Virus record (IMG/VR): IMGVR_UViG_3300037541_000437
Location: 1-30,194 of that record
From: a virus
Length of the DNA: 30,194 bases
Reading direction: 5' to 3' (one strand)
Part shown: one piece after another, positions 5,533 through 14,616 of the stretch
Layout: every line of letters begins with the position of its first letter
Position numbering within the stretch: position 1 is the stretch's first letter
Position numbers and translations under genes: made by a program
The notes under the pieces: generated by a model
Database searches by the model: none
What the model saw: the letters and a program-made list of their open reading frames with translations, nothing else
What the model was told of the DNA's origin: nothing

Positions 5533-7671
5533 ATGGCTGAAAAAATTTCACTAACTGAGGAAATTCAGGAATATATCAATAAGTCTTACGAGTTTTCACG
5601 GGACGGCGAATCGGGTATGTCCAGTGACGTATGGACTGAGGAAGTTAAAGCCTTTTTGGACCCTCAAACGCTCAAGTCCTTATATTTCACTGAGGACTGG
5701 GTTTTTATTATTATCGACCTGTTGGCGAGTAAAATATCCTCTCAGCCCTTAAAGATATATAACTCGTCCCCAAATGAGGACGGCACAACGGCATGGAAGC
5801 CCAATGATGCGCACCCTCTAAACAAGATTATCCTCAATCCTAACGAAAATGAGGATTATCATAATTTCATGTACCATTTGTGTACTGAATTATTCTTAAG
5901 TGGCAATGCGATTTGTTGGTATCAAAGATTACTCGGAACTATCACAATTATTCCGACTGAACACGTCCAACTAGATTTTAACAATGCTGGAAAGATTCAA
6001 AACTACATTGTTCAAGTCGATAGCGACAAAACTTTGACGATACCTGTAAAAGAAATCTTCCACATAAAAAGGCCTAATCCTAATTCGGCTCTATGGGGAA
6101 TGTCTCCATTCACTCCGGGGCGCAAGTCTGTTTTATTTAACCGGTACACAACTGACTATCTAAACTCGTTTTATCTAAAGCAGGCGACGCCCGGAATGGC
6201 GCTGGAAATGGATAAGTCTGTAAATGAAGCGCAGGCCATTAGGCAATTACGCACGTTTGAACTGGCGTACACGGGACGCCGAAATCAGCGCCGGACTTTG
6301 CTACTGCCAAAGGGCATGAAAGCTACGCCACTAACTCACTCCCTTGCGGATCAAAGAATCGTTGACCTCGTTCGCATGAACAGGGAAACGATTATCAATA
6401 TATTCAAGATTCCACCGCACGAATTGGGACTACAGGCATCCGGTTCCCTTGGTTCTGAGGAATACAAAACAGCGCTAAAAAACTTCTGGGAAGCCACGCT
6501 GATCCCTGCAATGCGCATGATTTCAGGGATGATGACTAAATTCTTTGCCAAGCAACTGGGTGATCAAAGTAAGTTTGATTTTGATTTATCTAGTGTTTCG
6601 GCCTTGGCTGATGACTTCTTAACAAGGGCAGAAGTCGGCGCTAAAATGCTGGCGGCAGGTTTATCGGTTAATGAAGTGAGGGAGAGAGTCTGGAAGGCGA
6701 AGCCCATTGAGTCCCCAGAGGCGTCAATTCCTTATGTCTTGCGTGACCAACAGCAGCCTATGCAGCAATTTAGTTTGTCGGCGCAGCCGGAACAGATTGA
6801 GCAAAAGCAACTGATAGAAAAAGAATCTATTACAAGGTTTATAGATACAAAGATTCCTGACTGGAAAGACACCATTTCAAAGCAGATGACTGACATTACT
6901 GAGGGCGATAATGGTCAGGCGTTTAATGCTTTTGTGATGGAAATACTGACGTCTATGTCTGAGGAAGCTGTCAAGGTTACTCAGAATGAACTGGTAGAAA
7001 AGGCGGCTCAGGAGCCTAACAGGAAAGAACTTAGGAAAAGGCTCAATGAGGCGTTTGATAAGTTCGAGGGCGAGTGGGTAAACGAATACATGAGGCGGCT
7101 GAAATCGTCCGTTGATATTGGCTATGATCAGCAGTTGAATTTTGTATTTAATGAACAGGACAGAAAAGAAATCGAGGCCCTGAAAACTCGTGGAGATAAG
7201 CAAAGACGTGCCACACTGGAAGCCCGTGGCCTTAGTTCGTTTGCCCAAGTTTCGACTACTCACACCGAAACGATTATGAGGGAAATTACTAAGGGAGTTG
7301 AGGAAGGCGAGACAGTTCAGCAAGTCGCCAAGCGAATCAGGGATACATTTGCGAATCCTGAGAAGTGGCTGGCAAGGTCCAAAACAATCGCCAGAACTGA
7401 GATGCTAACCGCTGTCAGCCTTGGGCAAAATGCGGCACTGAAAAACGCCAAGAAAGTCCTGCCTAATCTTAAAAAAGCATGGATCACGGCCAATGATGAG
7501 CGGGTCCGGGATACTCATTTTATGGCTCAAGAGGACGGCGCAATCGGCGTAGATGATTCATTTTCTAACGGTTTGGAATATCCAAGGGAGCCGGGCGCAC
7601 CTGCGGAGGAGGCTATCAATTGCCGGTGTACTCTTATAATTATACCAGAGGGGGAGAAGTTAAATGGCTAG
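5533..7671 (+). CDS. Portal protein fused to a MuF-type head morphogenesis domain
   Basis: 712 residues, much longer than a usual HK97-type portal of about 400-500. Residues 1 to about 400 read as an HK97-family portal: DWVFIIIDLLASKISSQPLKIY, a GNAICWYQ strand, IFHIKRPNPN, WGMSPFTPGRKS, and an RETIINIFKIPPHELG segment. A charged linker of about 200 residues follows. From about residue 610 the C-terminus matches phage Mu gpF-like minor head proteins: KTIARTEMLTAVSLGQ, AWITANDERVRDTHF, and the closing PAEEAINCRC. The portal forms the dodecameric DNA gate and connector; MuF domains enter the head and may be ejected. No stop or frameshift separates the two halves. It abuts the large terminase and overlaps the protease by 8 bases. 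Confidence 0.9.
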   Translation: MAEKISLTEEIQEYINKSYEFSRDGESGMSSDVWTEEVKAFLDPQTLKSLYFTEDWVFIIIDLLASKISSQPLKIYNSSPNEDGTTAWKPNDAHPLNKIILNPNENEDYHNFMYHLCTELFLSGNAICWYQRLLGTITIIPTEHVQLDFNNAGKIQNYIVQVDSDKTLTIPVKEIFHIKRPNPNSALWGMSPFTPGRKSVLFNRYTTDYLNSFYLKQATPGMALEMDKSVNEAQAIRQLRTFELAYTGRRNQRRTLLLPKGMKATPLTHSLADQRIVDLVRMNRETIINIFKIPPHELGLQASGSLGSEEYKTALKNFWEATLIPAMRMISGMMTKFFAKQLGDQSKFDFDLSSVSALADDFLTRAEVGAKMLAAGLSVNEVRERVWKAKPIESPEASIPYVLRDQQQPMQQFSLSAQPEQIEQKQLIEKESITRFIDTKIPDWKDTISKQMTDITEGDNGQAFNAFVMEILTSMSEEAVKVTQNELVEKAAQEPNRKELRKRLNEAFDKFEGEWVNEYMRRLKSSVDIGYDQQLNFVFNEQDRKEIEALKTRGDKQRRATLEARGLSSFAQVSTTHTETIMREITKGVEEGETVQQVAKRIRDTFANPEKWLARSKTIARTEMLTAVSLGQNAALKNAKKVLPNLKKAWITANDERVRDTHFMAQEDGAIGVDDSFSNGLEYPREPGAPAEEAINCRCTLIIIPEGEKLNG

Positions 7672-8935
7672 GGCAAAAAAAATTCATTTCCAGTGTTTAT
7701 CCAGCGTTGTTAAATCCGCCGAGGACGGCGGGGTTTATATCGAAGGATATGCTAATAGAAAGACGGTCGATCGTGCCGATGAGATTATCGAGCATGATGC
7801 TTGGTTTCTGGAGGACTACAAAAAAAATCCGGTGATTTTGTATAATCACGGCATGGATGGTAAAATTGGCGCAACACCCATCGGCAAATGCGAGAAGATC
7901 GACCCCAGAACTGACGGGCTTTTTGTTAAGGTGAAAATGTCAGGGGTCGATGATCCTGACATTAAGCGGGTTCGTGACTTGGTAAAAGAGGGTATGCTGA
8001 GGGCGTTTTCTGTTGGATTCAACTGCCGTGATTCCCAAGTTGACGAGAAGGGTATCCGCAGGATTAAAAAGGCCGATCTTTTTGAGATTTCAATAGTCGG
8101 CGTACCCATGAATCAGGATAGTTTATTTTCATTAACCGGAAAAATGATCACAACTAAAAGCATTGATCAGATAGGGGCAAAAGTGTGTAACAAAAAGGGA
8201 GCGCTGGCGGCTGGAATGATCCACATGCAAATGCACGAAATGCAGGCTGATGGTGAGAAAAAAAGGGATGACCTTTTGGCCATGGTCGCTGAAAAGGCTG
8301 GCGTTGAAGTCGAGGTATTAAAGCCAATTCTTGCCGGGGACGTGACTCCGATTCCTGAGAATGTTTTAGCGGCGTTTGCTGAAGTCTTGGGGATTGATCT
8401 TGAGAAGCTAAAGCAAGCTGAAGCGGAAAAGGAACAGCCTGAAGATGATACTGAGGAAACAGAGCCAGAGGTTGAAGTTGAGGTTGAGGTTACAGAGGAA
8501 GAAAAAGCGGCGATGCAGGATTGCGTATCGGCAAAAGTCCCTAAACTTTTAGAGGAAGGGATGAGCCAAGAGCAAGCGGTGGCCGTGGCCTTGGATATGT
8601 GTTCAAAGGAAAAAAGAATCAAGCAAGCGGATCAAGAAGGGGTCTCACCTCTTACTACCGAAATTGCGGCATCTAAAACAGGGGTCGAGAATGATGACTT
8701 CGGAAGCCCATATTTAGACGCCCAAAAGCAGACGAATGTCCTTTTGGGGGCGCTTATTGCCGAGGTCCAGAAATTATCCACAAAAATGGATCAAAGCCAA
8801 GGGGCTGAACAGGTTCAGGAGAAACAGCCAGAGCCAAAAGAGGAGGCCACGCAAGAAAATCAAAAAGCCGCTCTTGACTCTTTTAATGAGAGGTTAGAGA
8901 ATTGTATTAAAAGACTAAAAGCCTTGGGAGTCTAA
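7664..8935 (+). CDS. HK97-type prohead protease (U35) fused to an HTH-like segment and a scaffold-like acidic tail
   Basis: 423 residues. Residues 1-160 form a U35 prohead protease: IEGYANRKTVDRADE, catalytic His62 (VILYNHGMDGKIG), Ser116 (LRAFSVGF) and the EISIVGVPMN strand. It would cleave scaffold and capsid protein during prohead maturation. Residues 204-250 read like a helix-turn-helix (LAMVAEKAGVEVEVLKPIL, then ENVLAAFAEVLGIDLEKL). After an acidic VEVEVEV stretch comes a CVSAKVPKLLEEGMSQEQAV motif (residues 287-306) of the type found in protease-scaffold proteins. The end is a glutamate/glutamine-rich coiled coil, as in a scaffold. No separate scaffold gene is seen, so this protein probably supplies it. 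GGGGGAG (7650-7656) precedes the ATG. Confidence 0.9.
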   Translation: MARAKKIHFQCLSSVVKSAEDGGVYIEGYANRKTVDRADEIIEHDAWFLEDYKKNPVILYNHGMDGKIGATPIGKCEKIDPRTDGLFVKVKMSGVDDPDIKRVRDLVKEGMLRAFSVGFNCRDSQVDEKGIRRIKKADLFEISIVGVPMNQDSLFSLTGKMITTKSIDQIGAKVCNKKGALAAGMIHMQMHEMQADGEKKRDDLLAMVAEKAGVEVEVLKPILAGDVTPIPENVLAAFAEVLGIDLEKLKQAEAEKEQPEDDTEETEPEVEVEVEVTEEEKAAMQDCVSAKVPKLLEEGMSQEQAVAVALDMCSKEKRIKQADQEGVSPLTTEIAASKTGVENDDFGSPYLDAQKQTNVLLGALIAEVQKLSTKMDQSQGAEQVQEKQPEPKEEATQENQKAALDSFNERLENCIKRLKALGV

Positions 8936-8937
8936 TA

Positions 8938-10308
8938 ATGGATATTAACGAACTTGATAAAAAGGCAACCGATCTCGAAGATCGTATTGCTAAAGTTGAA
9001 GAAATGAAAAAAAACATTGAAGAAGAAAAATCTAATTTAATTTCTAAAGGGGGCTATGTGACTACTGGAACTCGCCATGATTCCGATGAGCAAAGGGCGC
9101 TGAGATACTTCGGCTGTTCTGATGTTAAACAACTTCTTAACGTAAACACCTGCGACCCACGCTTTAAGTCTGTTCCTGCGGAATTGAAGTATGTCGTTAT
9201 GGACCTTAAAAAGTCTGTTGATATTGCTCGTTTCACGGCGCAAATTTTCCACGGCGCTCCTCTTGATCGTGACACTACTCCATCCGTTGTTAAAAACCTG
9301 ATGGACACATACTACGGCAAGACAATGCTTGCACCTCGCCTCAAGGCGTTCGGCTCCACTGTTGCCGGTTCCGGTGATGAGTGGGTTCCTACTGCGGTAT
9401 CCAGCTCCTATATCGAAGAATATGAGCTTGAGCGCAAAGTATGCGCTATGCTGCGTCAGATTCAAATGCCTAGCGATCCTTTTGATCTTCCCGTTCAAAA
9501 GAATGTCACAATTGCTCGTATCCAAGGCGAGAACGCAAGCATTTCTGACGCACAATTTGGCACTGACAAGATCACTCTTGACGCTACCAAGATGACAGAA
9601 TTCATGATTCTTCCTGAAGAACTCAACGAAGATTCTGCCCCTGCGATTCTCGAACTCGCACGACAGGAAGTCGTTGAAGCACAGGGACGCGCTTGCGAGA
9701 CTGCTGTTTTGAATGGCGACACCACTGGCACTCACATGGATAGCGACGTAACAGCGGCTTCCGATGCTCGTAAAGCTTGGAAGGGCTTGCGTAAACTTGC
9801 ACTTGCAAACAGCGCTAACGGCTCTGTTGTCGATTTCTCGGCAGCGGCTCCAACTGTTCTGAAGCTTCGCTCTATGCGCGCAGCTATGGACAAGTTTGGC
9901 GTCAATGTTCGCGAACTTGGCTGGGTTGTTTCTTCTAAAGTTTATCAGCAATTGATGGGCTTGGATGAAGTTTCGAGCGTTGAGAAGTTTGGCCCACAGG
10001 CCACTATCTTGAGCGGCGCACTTGCTGCCCTTGATGGTATTCCGATCTTCATTTCCGAATTCTTGCGAGATGACCTTAACGCTACCGGCGTTTATGATGG
10101 TGTCACAACAAACAAGAGCGGAATCCTGTTGGTAAACACACGTCGGTTCTACCTTGGCCAGCGCCGTCCTATCCGTGTTAAAGCGGTCATGGACCCAACA
10201 CCTCCAAACGACCGTTGGTTGCTTGCAAGCTGGTGGAGAGGCGACATGAAGGGCCACGCACAAAGCGCAACCGAGACAAGCGTTGTTTACGGCGTAAACG
10301 TCCTTTAA
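8938..10308 (+). CDS. Major capsid protein, HK97 fold
   Basis: 456 residues. A short N-terminal coiled coil (residues 4-36, lysine/glutamate-rich) is followed by the capsid body. HK97-fold signs are DEWVPTAVSSSYIEEYELERKV, the long spine-helix region DSAPAILELARQEVVEAQGRACETAVLNGD, WVVSSKVYQQLMGL, GIPIFISEFLRDDLN and the C-terminal GILLVNTRRFYLGQRRPIRV. The coiled coil is short for a delta domain, which fits scaffold activity lying in the fused protease. GGGAG (8926-8930) gives a good ribosome site. Codon use looks more biased than in its neighbours (many CTT, CGT, AAC, GAA), as expected for the most abundant virion protein. A terminator lies 21 bases behind the stop. Confidence 0.93.
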   Translation: MDINELDKKATDLEDRIAKVEEMKKNIEEEKSNLISKGGYVTTGTRHDSDEQRALRYFGCSDVKQLLNVNTCDPRFKSVPAELKYVVMDLKKSVDIARFTAQIFHGAPLDRDTTPSVVKNLMDTYYGKTMLAPRLKAFGSTVAGSGDEWVPTAVSSSYIEEYELERKVCAMLRQIQMPSDPFDLPVQKNVTIARIQGENASISDAQFGTDKITLDATKMTEFMILPEELNEDSAPAILELARQEVVEAQGRACETAVLNGDTTGTHMDSDVTAASDARKAWKGLRKLALANSANGSVVDFSAAAPTVLKLRSMRAAMDKFGVNVRELGWVVSSKVYQQLMGLDEVSSVEKFGPQATILSGALAALDGIPIFISEFLRDDLNATGVYDGVTTNKSGILLVNTRRFYLGQRRPIRVKAVMDPTPPNDRWLLASWWRGDMKGHAQSATETSVVYGVNVL

Positions 10309-10329
10309 TCTGTAATTACCTAGAGAATG

Positions 10330-10364
10330 GAGAGGGATGTTAAAGCATTCCTCTCTATTTTTTT
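10330..10364 (+). terminator. Strong intrinsic terminator behind the capsid gene
   Basis: GAGAGGGATG (10330-10339) pairs with CATTCCTCTC (10346-10355), with one G-T wobble, around TTAAAG, followed by TATTTTTTT (10356-10364). It lies inside the structural operon, so it should lower expression of downstream genes relative to capsid and upstream head genes. Confidence 0.88.
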
Positions 10365-10376
10365 GGCGGAGGATAA

Positions 10377-11126
10377 ATGACCATATTACAATTCGATCCG
10401 TTTAGCTCTGATGCGTGGCTAAAAAAAGAATCAAGGTCGGCGGGTACATATGAAAAGACTGGAGAAATGCGTTCTGCGGCTTTTCTTTCTACTCTTTATG
10501 TCCAACAGATAGACCCGGGAACAACCATAAAAATAAACTTTTATGACGCCACCACAAGCGCTTCTGACGGCGAAAGATATGATTTAAAAGGCCACGCTTT
10601 GGCTAGTTCTGTTGGTCATTCACGAATCCTCGTCACAAGGACACACAACCGGGTGACTTGTGAGGCTATCGTTACTGGCGGGAGCGCTTTATTTTCTGTT
10701 TATGTAACAGGACTTGAATCGACAGATTTAATTGACGTGATTGGGGTTAATACAAATGGCGACCCTGCATTAAGAGTTATTTCCGAGGCAAATCCGGTTC
10801 AAGATGTAAACATAGTTTCACCAGATCCTTTGCCCGTATCTGTTGATAACTTCCCGGCGATTCAGGATGTTAATCTAGTAAATCCTTCAACCTTGTCTGT
10901 TACGATAAAAGACAACACAGACAATATTAGAACATCTATTTTAGCGGCTCCTGATAGGGAGCAGTCGATAACAACGCTTGACTTTGGTACAATTAACGAG
11001 AGGGTAACTCAGATTGATTATAGCTCGTCTACGGTCTATCCTTCTAATGTTGCTAGAAAGACAATCAATTATGTTCTTGATAGCGGTTTTTATAAAAGAA
11101 CTGATATAGTTTGGTCGATAATTTAA
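10377..11126 (+). CDS. Probable virion appendage or decoration protein, function unknown (249 aa)
   Basis: Not recognised by family. GGAGG (10368-10372) is well placed before the ATG. The N-terminal half is beta-rich (TTIKINFYDATTS, RVTCEAIVTGGSALFSVYVTG), like an Ig-type sandwich. Residues about 140-185 hold a repeated proline-valine pattern (VQDVNIVSPDPLPVSV, then IQDVNLVNPSTLSVTI), a low-complexity linker common in phage structural proteins. The C-terminal third is a separate small domain ending in TDIVWSII. It is the first of five genes inserted between the capsid gene and the neck genes. The likely role is a capsid- or tail-attached accessory protein, inferred from position and fold class. 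Confidence 0.7.
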   Translation: MTILQFDPFSSDAWLKKESRSAGTYEKTGEMRSAAFLSTLYVQQIDPGTTIKINFYDATTSASDGERYDLKGHALASSVGHSRILVTRTHNRVTCEAIVTGGSALFSVYVTGLESTDLIDVIGVNTNGDPALRVISEANPVQDVNIVSPDPLPVSVDNFPAIQDVNLVNPSTLSVTIKDNTDNIRTSILAAPDREQSITTLDFGTINERVTQIDYSSSTVYPSNVARKTINYVLDSGFYKRTDIVWSII

Positions 11127-11135
11127 GGAGTCGTC

Positions 11136-13208
11136 ATGACAAAAATTTATAAAGCCGGTTTACTTGATAGCGTCGTAGGAAGTTACGATCAAACAAAGAC
11201 AACCATACAGGGCCGCGTCGCGTCTAAGACAATCGACGGTGGTACTGTTTTAGGGCCTCCTGTTAGTAAATTTTTGGATATATTTACAGATGGCGCAGCT
11301 ACTCCGCTCGGCACTCTTCATGCATCACCAAACGGTAGGCTTTTAGTATTAGGCGCATTGGCGACAGGTGTCGGCACTCTTCATTTATATGATTTCAATT
11401 ACACTACTGGCGCGAGCGCATATGTAGGAAGAATAAACTTTGTAATACCAAACACCGCAGCGACTACATTCGCCGCAAAAGGCGTCCGCATTCACAATGA
11501 TGGCGGAAACACTGGGTGGAGAATTGCACTAGCAGCCACGGGTTCAGTGCTCATCAATGGTGGTGTGTTCGTTCTAAATAATATTGACAAAGCTGACTTT
11601 GTTCAAGTGTCGCCTCCCACAATTCCATTCGCCACTGCTACGGATCAAAAAGCGGTTTACTTCACTCAGCTATCAGGTGCGATCGGAGCTGGACAATTAG
11701 AAACAAGTCTTGCAGGACTTATTTACAATTCAACAGATTCAAAATTATATGCGCACAATGGTGTGTCGGCTACACATCAGTATTATGTTAGAGACATGGC
11801 TGCGACAAATATGACTTATGTTCCATCGGCTGCAACGATCACAGTGGCAACACCTGGTGTAGTTACTTCTACAGCGCACGGATTTGCGGCCAATGATCCG
11901 GTTGTATTTATCGGCGGAACGGTTCCGACTGGTTTGGTGTTGGGAACGGTTTATTTTGTGCGAAACCCAGCTACAAACACATTCGAAGTTTCCGCAACAT
12001 CGGGTGGTGCATCAATTACAACCACTGGATCCGCAGGAACAACCACTGTCGGGAGAGCATTCGGCACAACTACATCTACCGTCCTTCACAGAACTGGAAA
12101 CTTACCAGCACTTGCAGGGGGTCTCTTGAATGTGGATAGTGAGAACAGTGCAACGCCTGTATCTGCTCCGATCAATGGCGGCATCCTTGATGGAAATGAA
12201 TGCGCATTTTTCGCTACTGCCTCAAACTTATATCTAGGTCTTCTATCAGAATTGACAAACGGCGCTACAACTTGGCCATCATTGACCACTTCCAATTTAT
12301 TAGGAACCGTCAACCAGATCACCGCGCCATCTCCAACATTTGCTGGTTGGGATAACACGATAGATTCTGCAATTTATGTAACGAACACATCAAAAGTAGT
12401 AGTTAAAAAAGTTGAAAACAACGTTATCGGCGCAATCTTCGGTGCGCTAAATAATGATTACTACGAGGGATTTACATTCGACACTGTTGAGCTAGGCCTA
12501 GCAACTGTAATAAATATCGCGCAAAGAAATGGCTGGTTATTTATGGCTGGCGGTACGATTGGACAGCGCGGAATTATAGCAGTCGATATGAGCGCAGATG
12601 CGGTTTACGACGATTCATTTATCGTTACAAAAGTATTCTCTCACCCTAACGCGGTACTGAGCGCTTACGCCACGATTGAAAAACTTTACCAACACACCGG
12701 CAACATTTGCCTAATGTATAGAACAAGCGGATTCGGATCAATTGGCGGTGGCTGGATTGAAATCATGCCAGGGGTTAACCCAGAAATTCCAGTTGCGTCA
12801 CAAATTCAATTCAAGATTTTATTTAGATTAATATCCGAGGGAAGTTCAGCACCGGCACAAATTCAAGAATTACTTTATAGCATCGAAAACAATTCCGGCG
12901 TGTCAGACAATTGGGAATACAGCTTTGACAATAGTTCAAGCGGATCTCCGACTCGTGTAGGCTTCAGATTAAAAACTGCTTACGCTACTTCTGTACCTCA
13001 ACTATTCTTCAGATGGTATGACACTGCGGATACATTGATGGGCACACGCAACACAGTAGCGGACGATGCAGAATTTGAATATTCAAGCAATGACGGCGTT
13101 AGCTGGTCGGCTCTTGGGACTATCCCTAATACGGTTGGCACTCTGATTCGTTACAACTTCGCTTCGCCTCCGGGGGTTAAAGTACGTCCGGGGCTTCGCG
13201 AATCTTAA
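11136..13208 (+). CDS. Large beta-rich virion protein, possible fibre or propeller-like protein (690 aa)
   Basis: Not assigned to a named family. AAGGAG (11125-11130) overlaps the upstream stop. Residues 1-230 have many short strands with glycine turns (ASPNGRLLVLGAL, GTLHLYDFNY), resembling blade repeats of a beta-propeller. Residues about 234-306 look like the small domain common in phage fibres (TAHGFAANDPVVFIGG, then GTVYFVRNPATNTFEVSA). Residues about 320-550 again have propeller-like strands (NGWLFMAGGTIGQRG, TGNICLMYRTSG). The last 130 residues form a distinct domain (FKILFRLISEGSSAPAQIQE, then FFRWYDTADTLMG), perhaps for receptor or glycan contact. It could be a head fibre or a side tail fibre. 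Confidence 0.7.
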   Translation: MTKIYKAGLLDSVVGSYDQTKTTIQGRVASKTIDGGTVLGPPVSKFLDIFTDGAATPLGTLHASPNGRLLVLGALATGVGTLHLYDFNYTTGASAYVGRINFVIPNTAATTFAAKGVRIHNDGGNTGWRIALAATGSVLINGGVFVLNNIDKADFVQVSPPTIPFATATDQKAVYFTQLSGAIGAGQLETSLAGLIYNSTDSKLYAHNGVSATHQYYVRDMAATNMTYVPSAATITVATPGVVTSTAHGFAANDPVVFIGGTVPTGLVLGTVYFVRNPATNTFEVSATSGGASITTTGSAGTTTVGRAFGTTTSTVLHRTGNLPALAGGLLNVDSENSATPVSAPINGGILDGNECAFFATASNLYLGLLSELTNGATTWPSLTTSNLLGTVNQITAPSPTFAGWDNTIDSAIYVTNTSKVVVKKVENNVIGAIFGALNNDYYEGFTFDTVELGLATVINIAQRNGWLFMAGGTIGQRGIIAVDMSADAVYDDSFIVTKVFSHPNAVLSAYATIEKLYQHTGNICLMYRTSGFGSIGGGWIEIMPGVNPEIPVASQIQFKILFRLISEGSSAPAQIQELLYSIENNSGVSDNWEYSFDNSSSGSPTRVGFRLKTAYATSVPQLFFRWYDTADTLMGTRNTVADDAEFEYSSNDGVSWSALGTIPNTVGTLIRYNFASPPGVKVRPGLRES

Positions 13209-13218
13209 GAGGTAAATA

Positions 13219-14613
13219 ATGTCCGATCTTCTTTTTCAACAGGACGTTGTGCAGTCGTCACCGACTGCCACGTCTTTCCATGATCAATTACCTTTTGAGA
13301 ATATTCTACAAGGTACGTCTCTTGCGTGCGTCGTTGATTTTACACCTCCGACGTTCGCAGGGATCACCTCTTTAACCGTTGAGGCTAGGGGTCAGTTAAG
13401 AGCTAATTGGTCTGCGGCGACCGACGCGACAGCTCCTATCAGGTATCAGGTTTATATCAAGCCAGCGACAGCCACCGGATTATTTTCGGCAGGCAATATC
13501 GTTGGCATTACTTCAAATCTGCAATTAGATATCTTTACTTTACCAGATGGGTCTTTACCCGTTGCCGGTGATGCATACTATGTTGGCGTGAGAGCGTTCG
13601 ACGGCGTAGGTAATTTGGATGGTAATACTGTTAGTTTGAATATCGTATCTCCCGGTCTTGGATCAGGGGCAGAGACTTACGAGTCCAAAGCGTCGTTTGC
13701 AGTCAACGAAAACAACGATCTTCAGGGTACTTTGTGGGTTAATAAAAACGGGCAGTTAATGACTTCGAGTTTAGGCACTGCGAGTTATCAAGTGTATGAC
13801 GATTTAGGGGCGCATGTCCCTACGATGTCCGAAAGCGGCATAGTTGCTGATGCTAACGGTCAATTTAAGATAACTCCAGTTACGTCCGCTCTAATTGATA
13901 ACCTTACTCACTATATTGCCAAGGTAACAGTTATCGCAGACGGCGCCGAAAGATCTTCCTATATACCTTTGGTGCAAGCGGCTCCAGAGTACAATATAAA
14001 TGGACTATTCTTTATTAACGAATCGAATCAGTTTGACGGTTCGTTCTGGGTGATGGCAGATGAAATCGTCAGGACTTCAGGGATTGGCCTTGCGAGCTAT
14101 CAGGTTTACGACTCTGATGGAAGTCCGGTCGTTGGAATGTCTGGCAGTGGTATATCGGCAGATGTAAACGGCGTTTATAAGATATCCGCTGTATCATCTA
14201 CGCTTTTAGCTCAGAATCTAGGATATTCGGTTCGAGTTTCTCTTGTGATAGATGGTTTAACACGAAGCGACATGATACCAGTCGAAGTGAAAAGACTTGA
14301 GTACGAGTGCAAGGGAACTTTCTCAATTAACGCTCTTAATCAATTCCAAGCTACCCTATGGGCGGTTGCCGATGGCGTGGTTAAGACGACAAGCCTTGGT
14401 ACGGCTTCCTATACGGTTTACGACAAGGATGGCGTGGCTGTATCTGGATTGTCTCAAACAGGCATAACCGCCGATGTTAATGGTCGATTCAATACGACTC
14501 CAGTGAGCGCGGCGCTTTTAACAAATTTAACGCATTACACAGTCAAAATAGCGATTACGGTGTCTGGTCTTGAGCGGGTTTCTTATAAAGGATTTACCTT
14601 GTTAGGAAATTAA
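13219..14613 (+). CDS. Ig-like repeat virion protein with an FN3-like domain and three 104-residue repeats
   Basis: 464 residues. After a short N-terminal segment, residues about 42-145 look like a fibronectin type III domain (LTVEARGQLRANWSAATDAT, then GDAYYVGVRAFDGVGN). Three tandem repeats follow, starting at Y154, Y258 and Y362, exactly 104 residues apart. Each has the order N-x-F/L-x-G (e.g. NNDLQGTLWV, NQFDGSFWV, NQFQATLWA), then ASYQVYD (ASYTVYD in repeat 3), then G-I-x-A-D-x-N-G and a closing strand. Such Ig-like stacks occur on phage capsids and tails and may weakly bind glycans or surfaces. AGAGG (13208-13212) precedes the ATG. The repeats differ at many residues, so the duplication is old. 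Confidence 0.78.
   Translation: MSDLLFQQDVVQSSPTATSFHDQLPFENILQGTSLACVVDFTPPTFAGITSLTVEARGQLRANWSAATDATAPIRYQVYIKPATATGLFSAGNIVGITSNLQLDIFTLPDGSLPVAGDAYYVGVRAFDGVGNLDGNTVSLNIVSPGLGSGAETYESKASFAVNENNDLQGTLWVNKNGQLMTSSLGTASYQVYDDLGAHVPTMSESGIVADANGQFKITPVTSALIDNLTHYIAKVTVIADGAERSSYIPLVQAAPEYNINGLFFINESNQFDGSFWVMADEIVRTSGIGLASYQVYDSDGSPVVGMSGSGISADVNGVYKISAVSSTLLAQNLGYSVRVSLVIDGLTRSDMIPVEVKRLEYECKGTFSINALNQFQATLWAVADGVVKTTSLGTASYTVYDKDGVAVSGLSQTGITADVNGRFNTTPVSAALLTNLTHYTVKIAITVSGLERVSYKGFTLLGN
13678..14610 (+). repeat. Three tandem 312-bp coding repeats (104 residues each)
   Basis: Units begin at 13678, 13990 and 14302. They are clear at protein level (NNDLQG/NQFDGS/NQFQAT, ASYQVYD/ASYQVYD/ASYTVYD, ADANGQF/ADVNGVY/ADVNGRF) but diverged at DNA level. 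Confidence 0.85.
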
Positions 14614-14616
14614 TAA

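Noticed and set aside
9037-10263. Long minus-strand ORF (408 residues) opposite the capsid gene
   Set aside because: It is a mirror frame caused by the biased codons of the capsid gene. It has no recognisable domain or supported start, and the + strand gene is a clear HK97-fold capsid protein.
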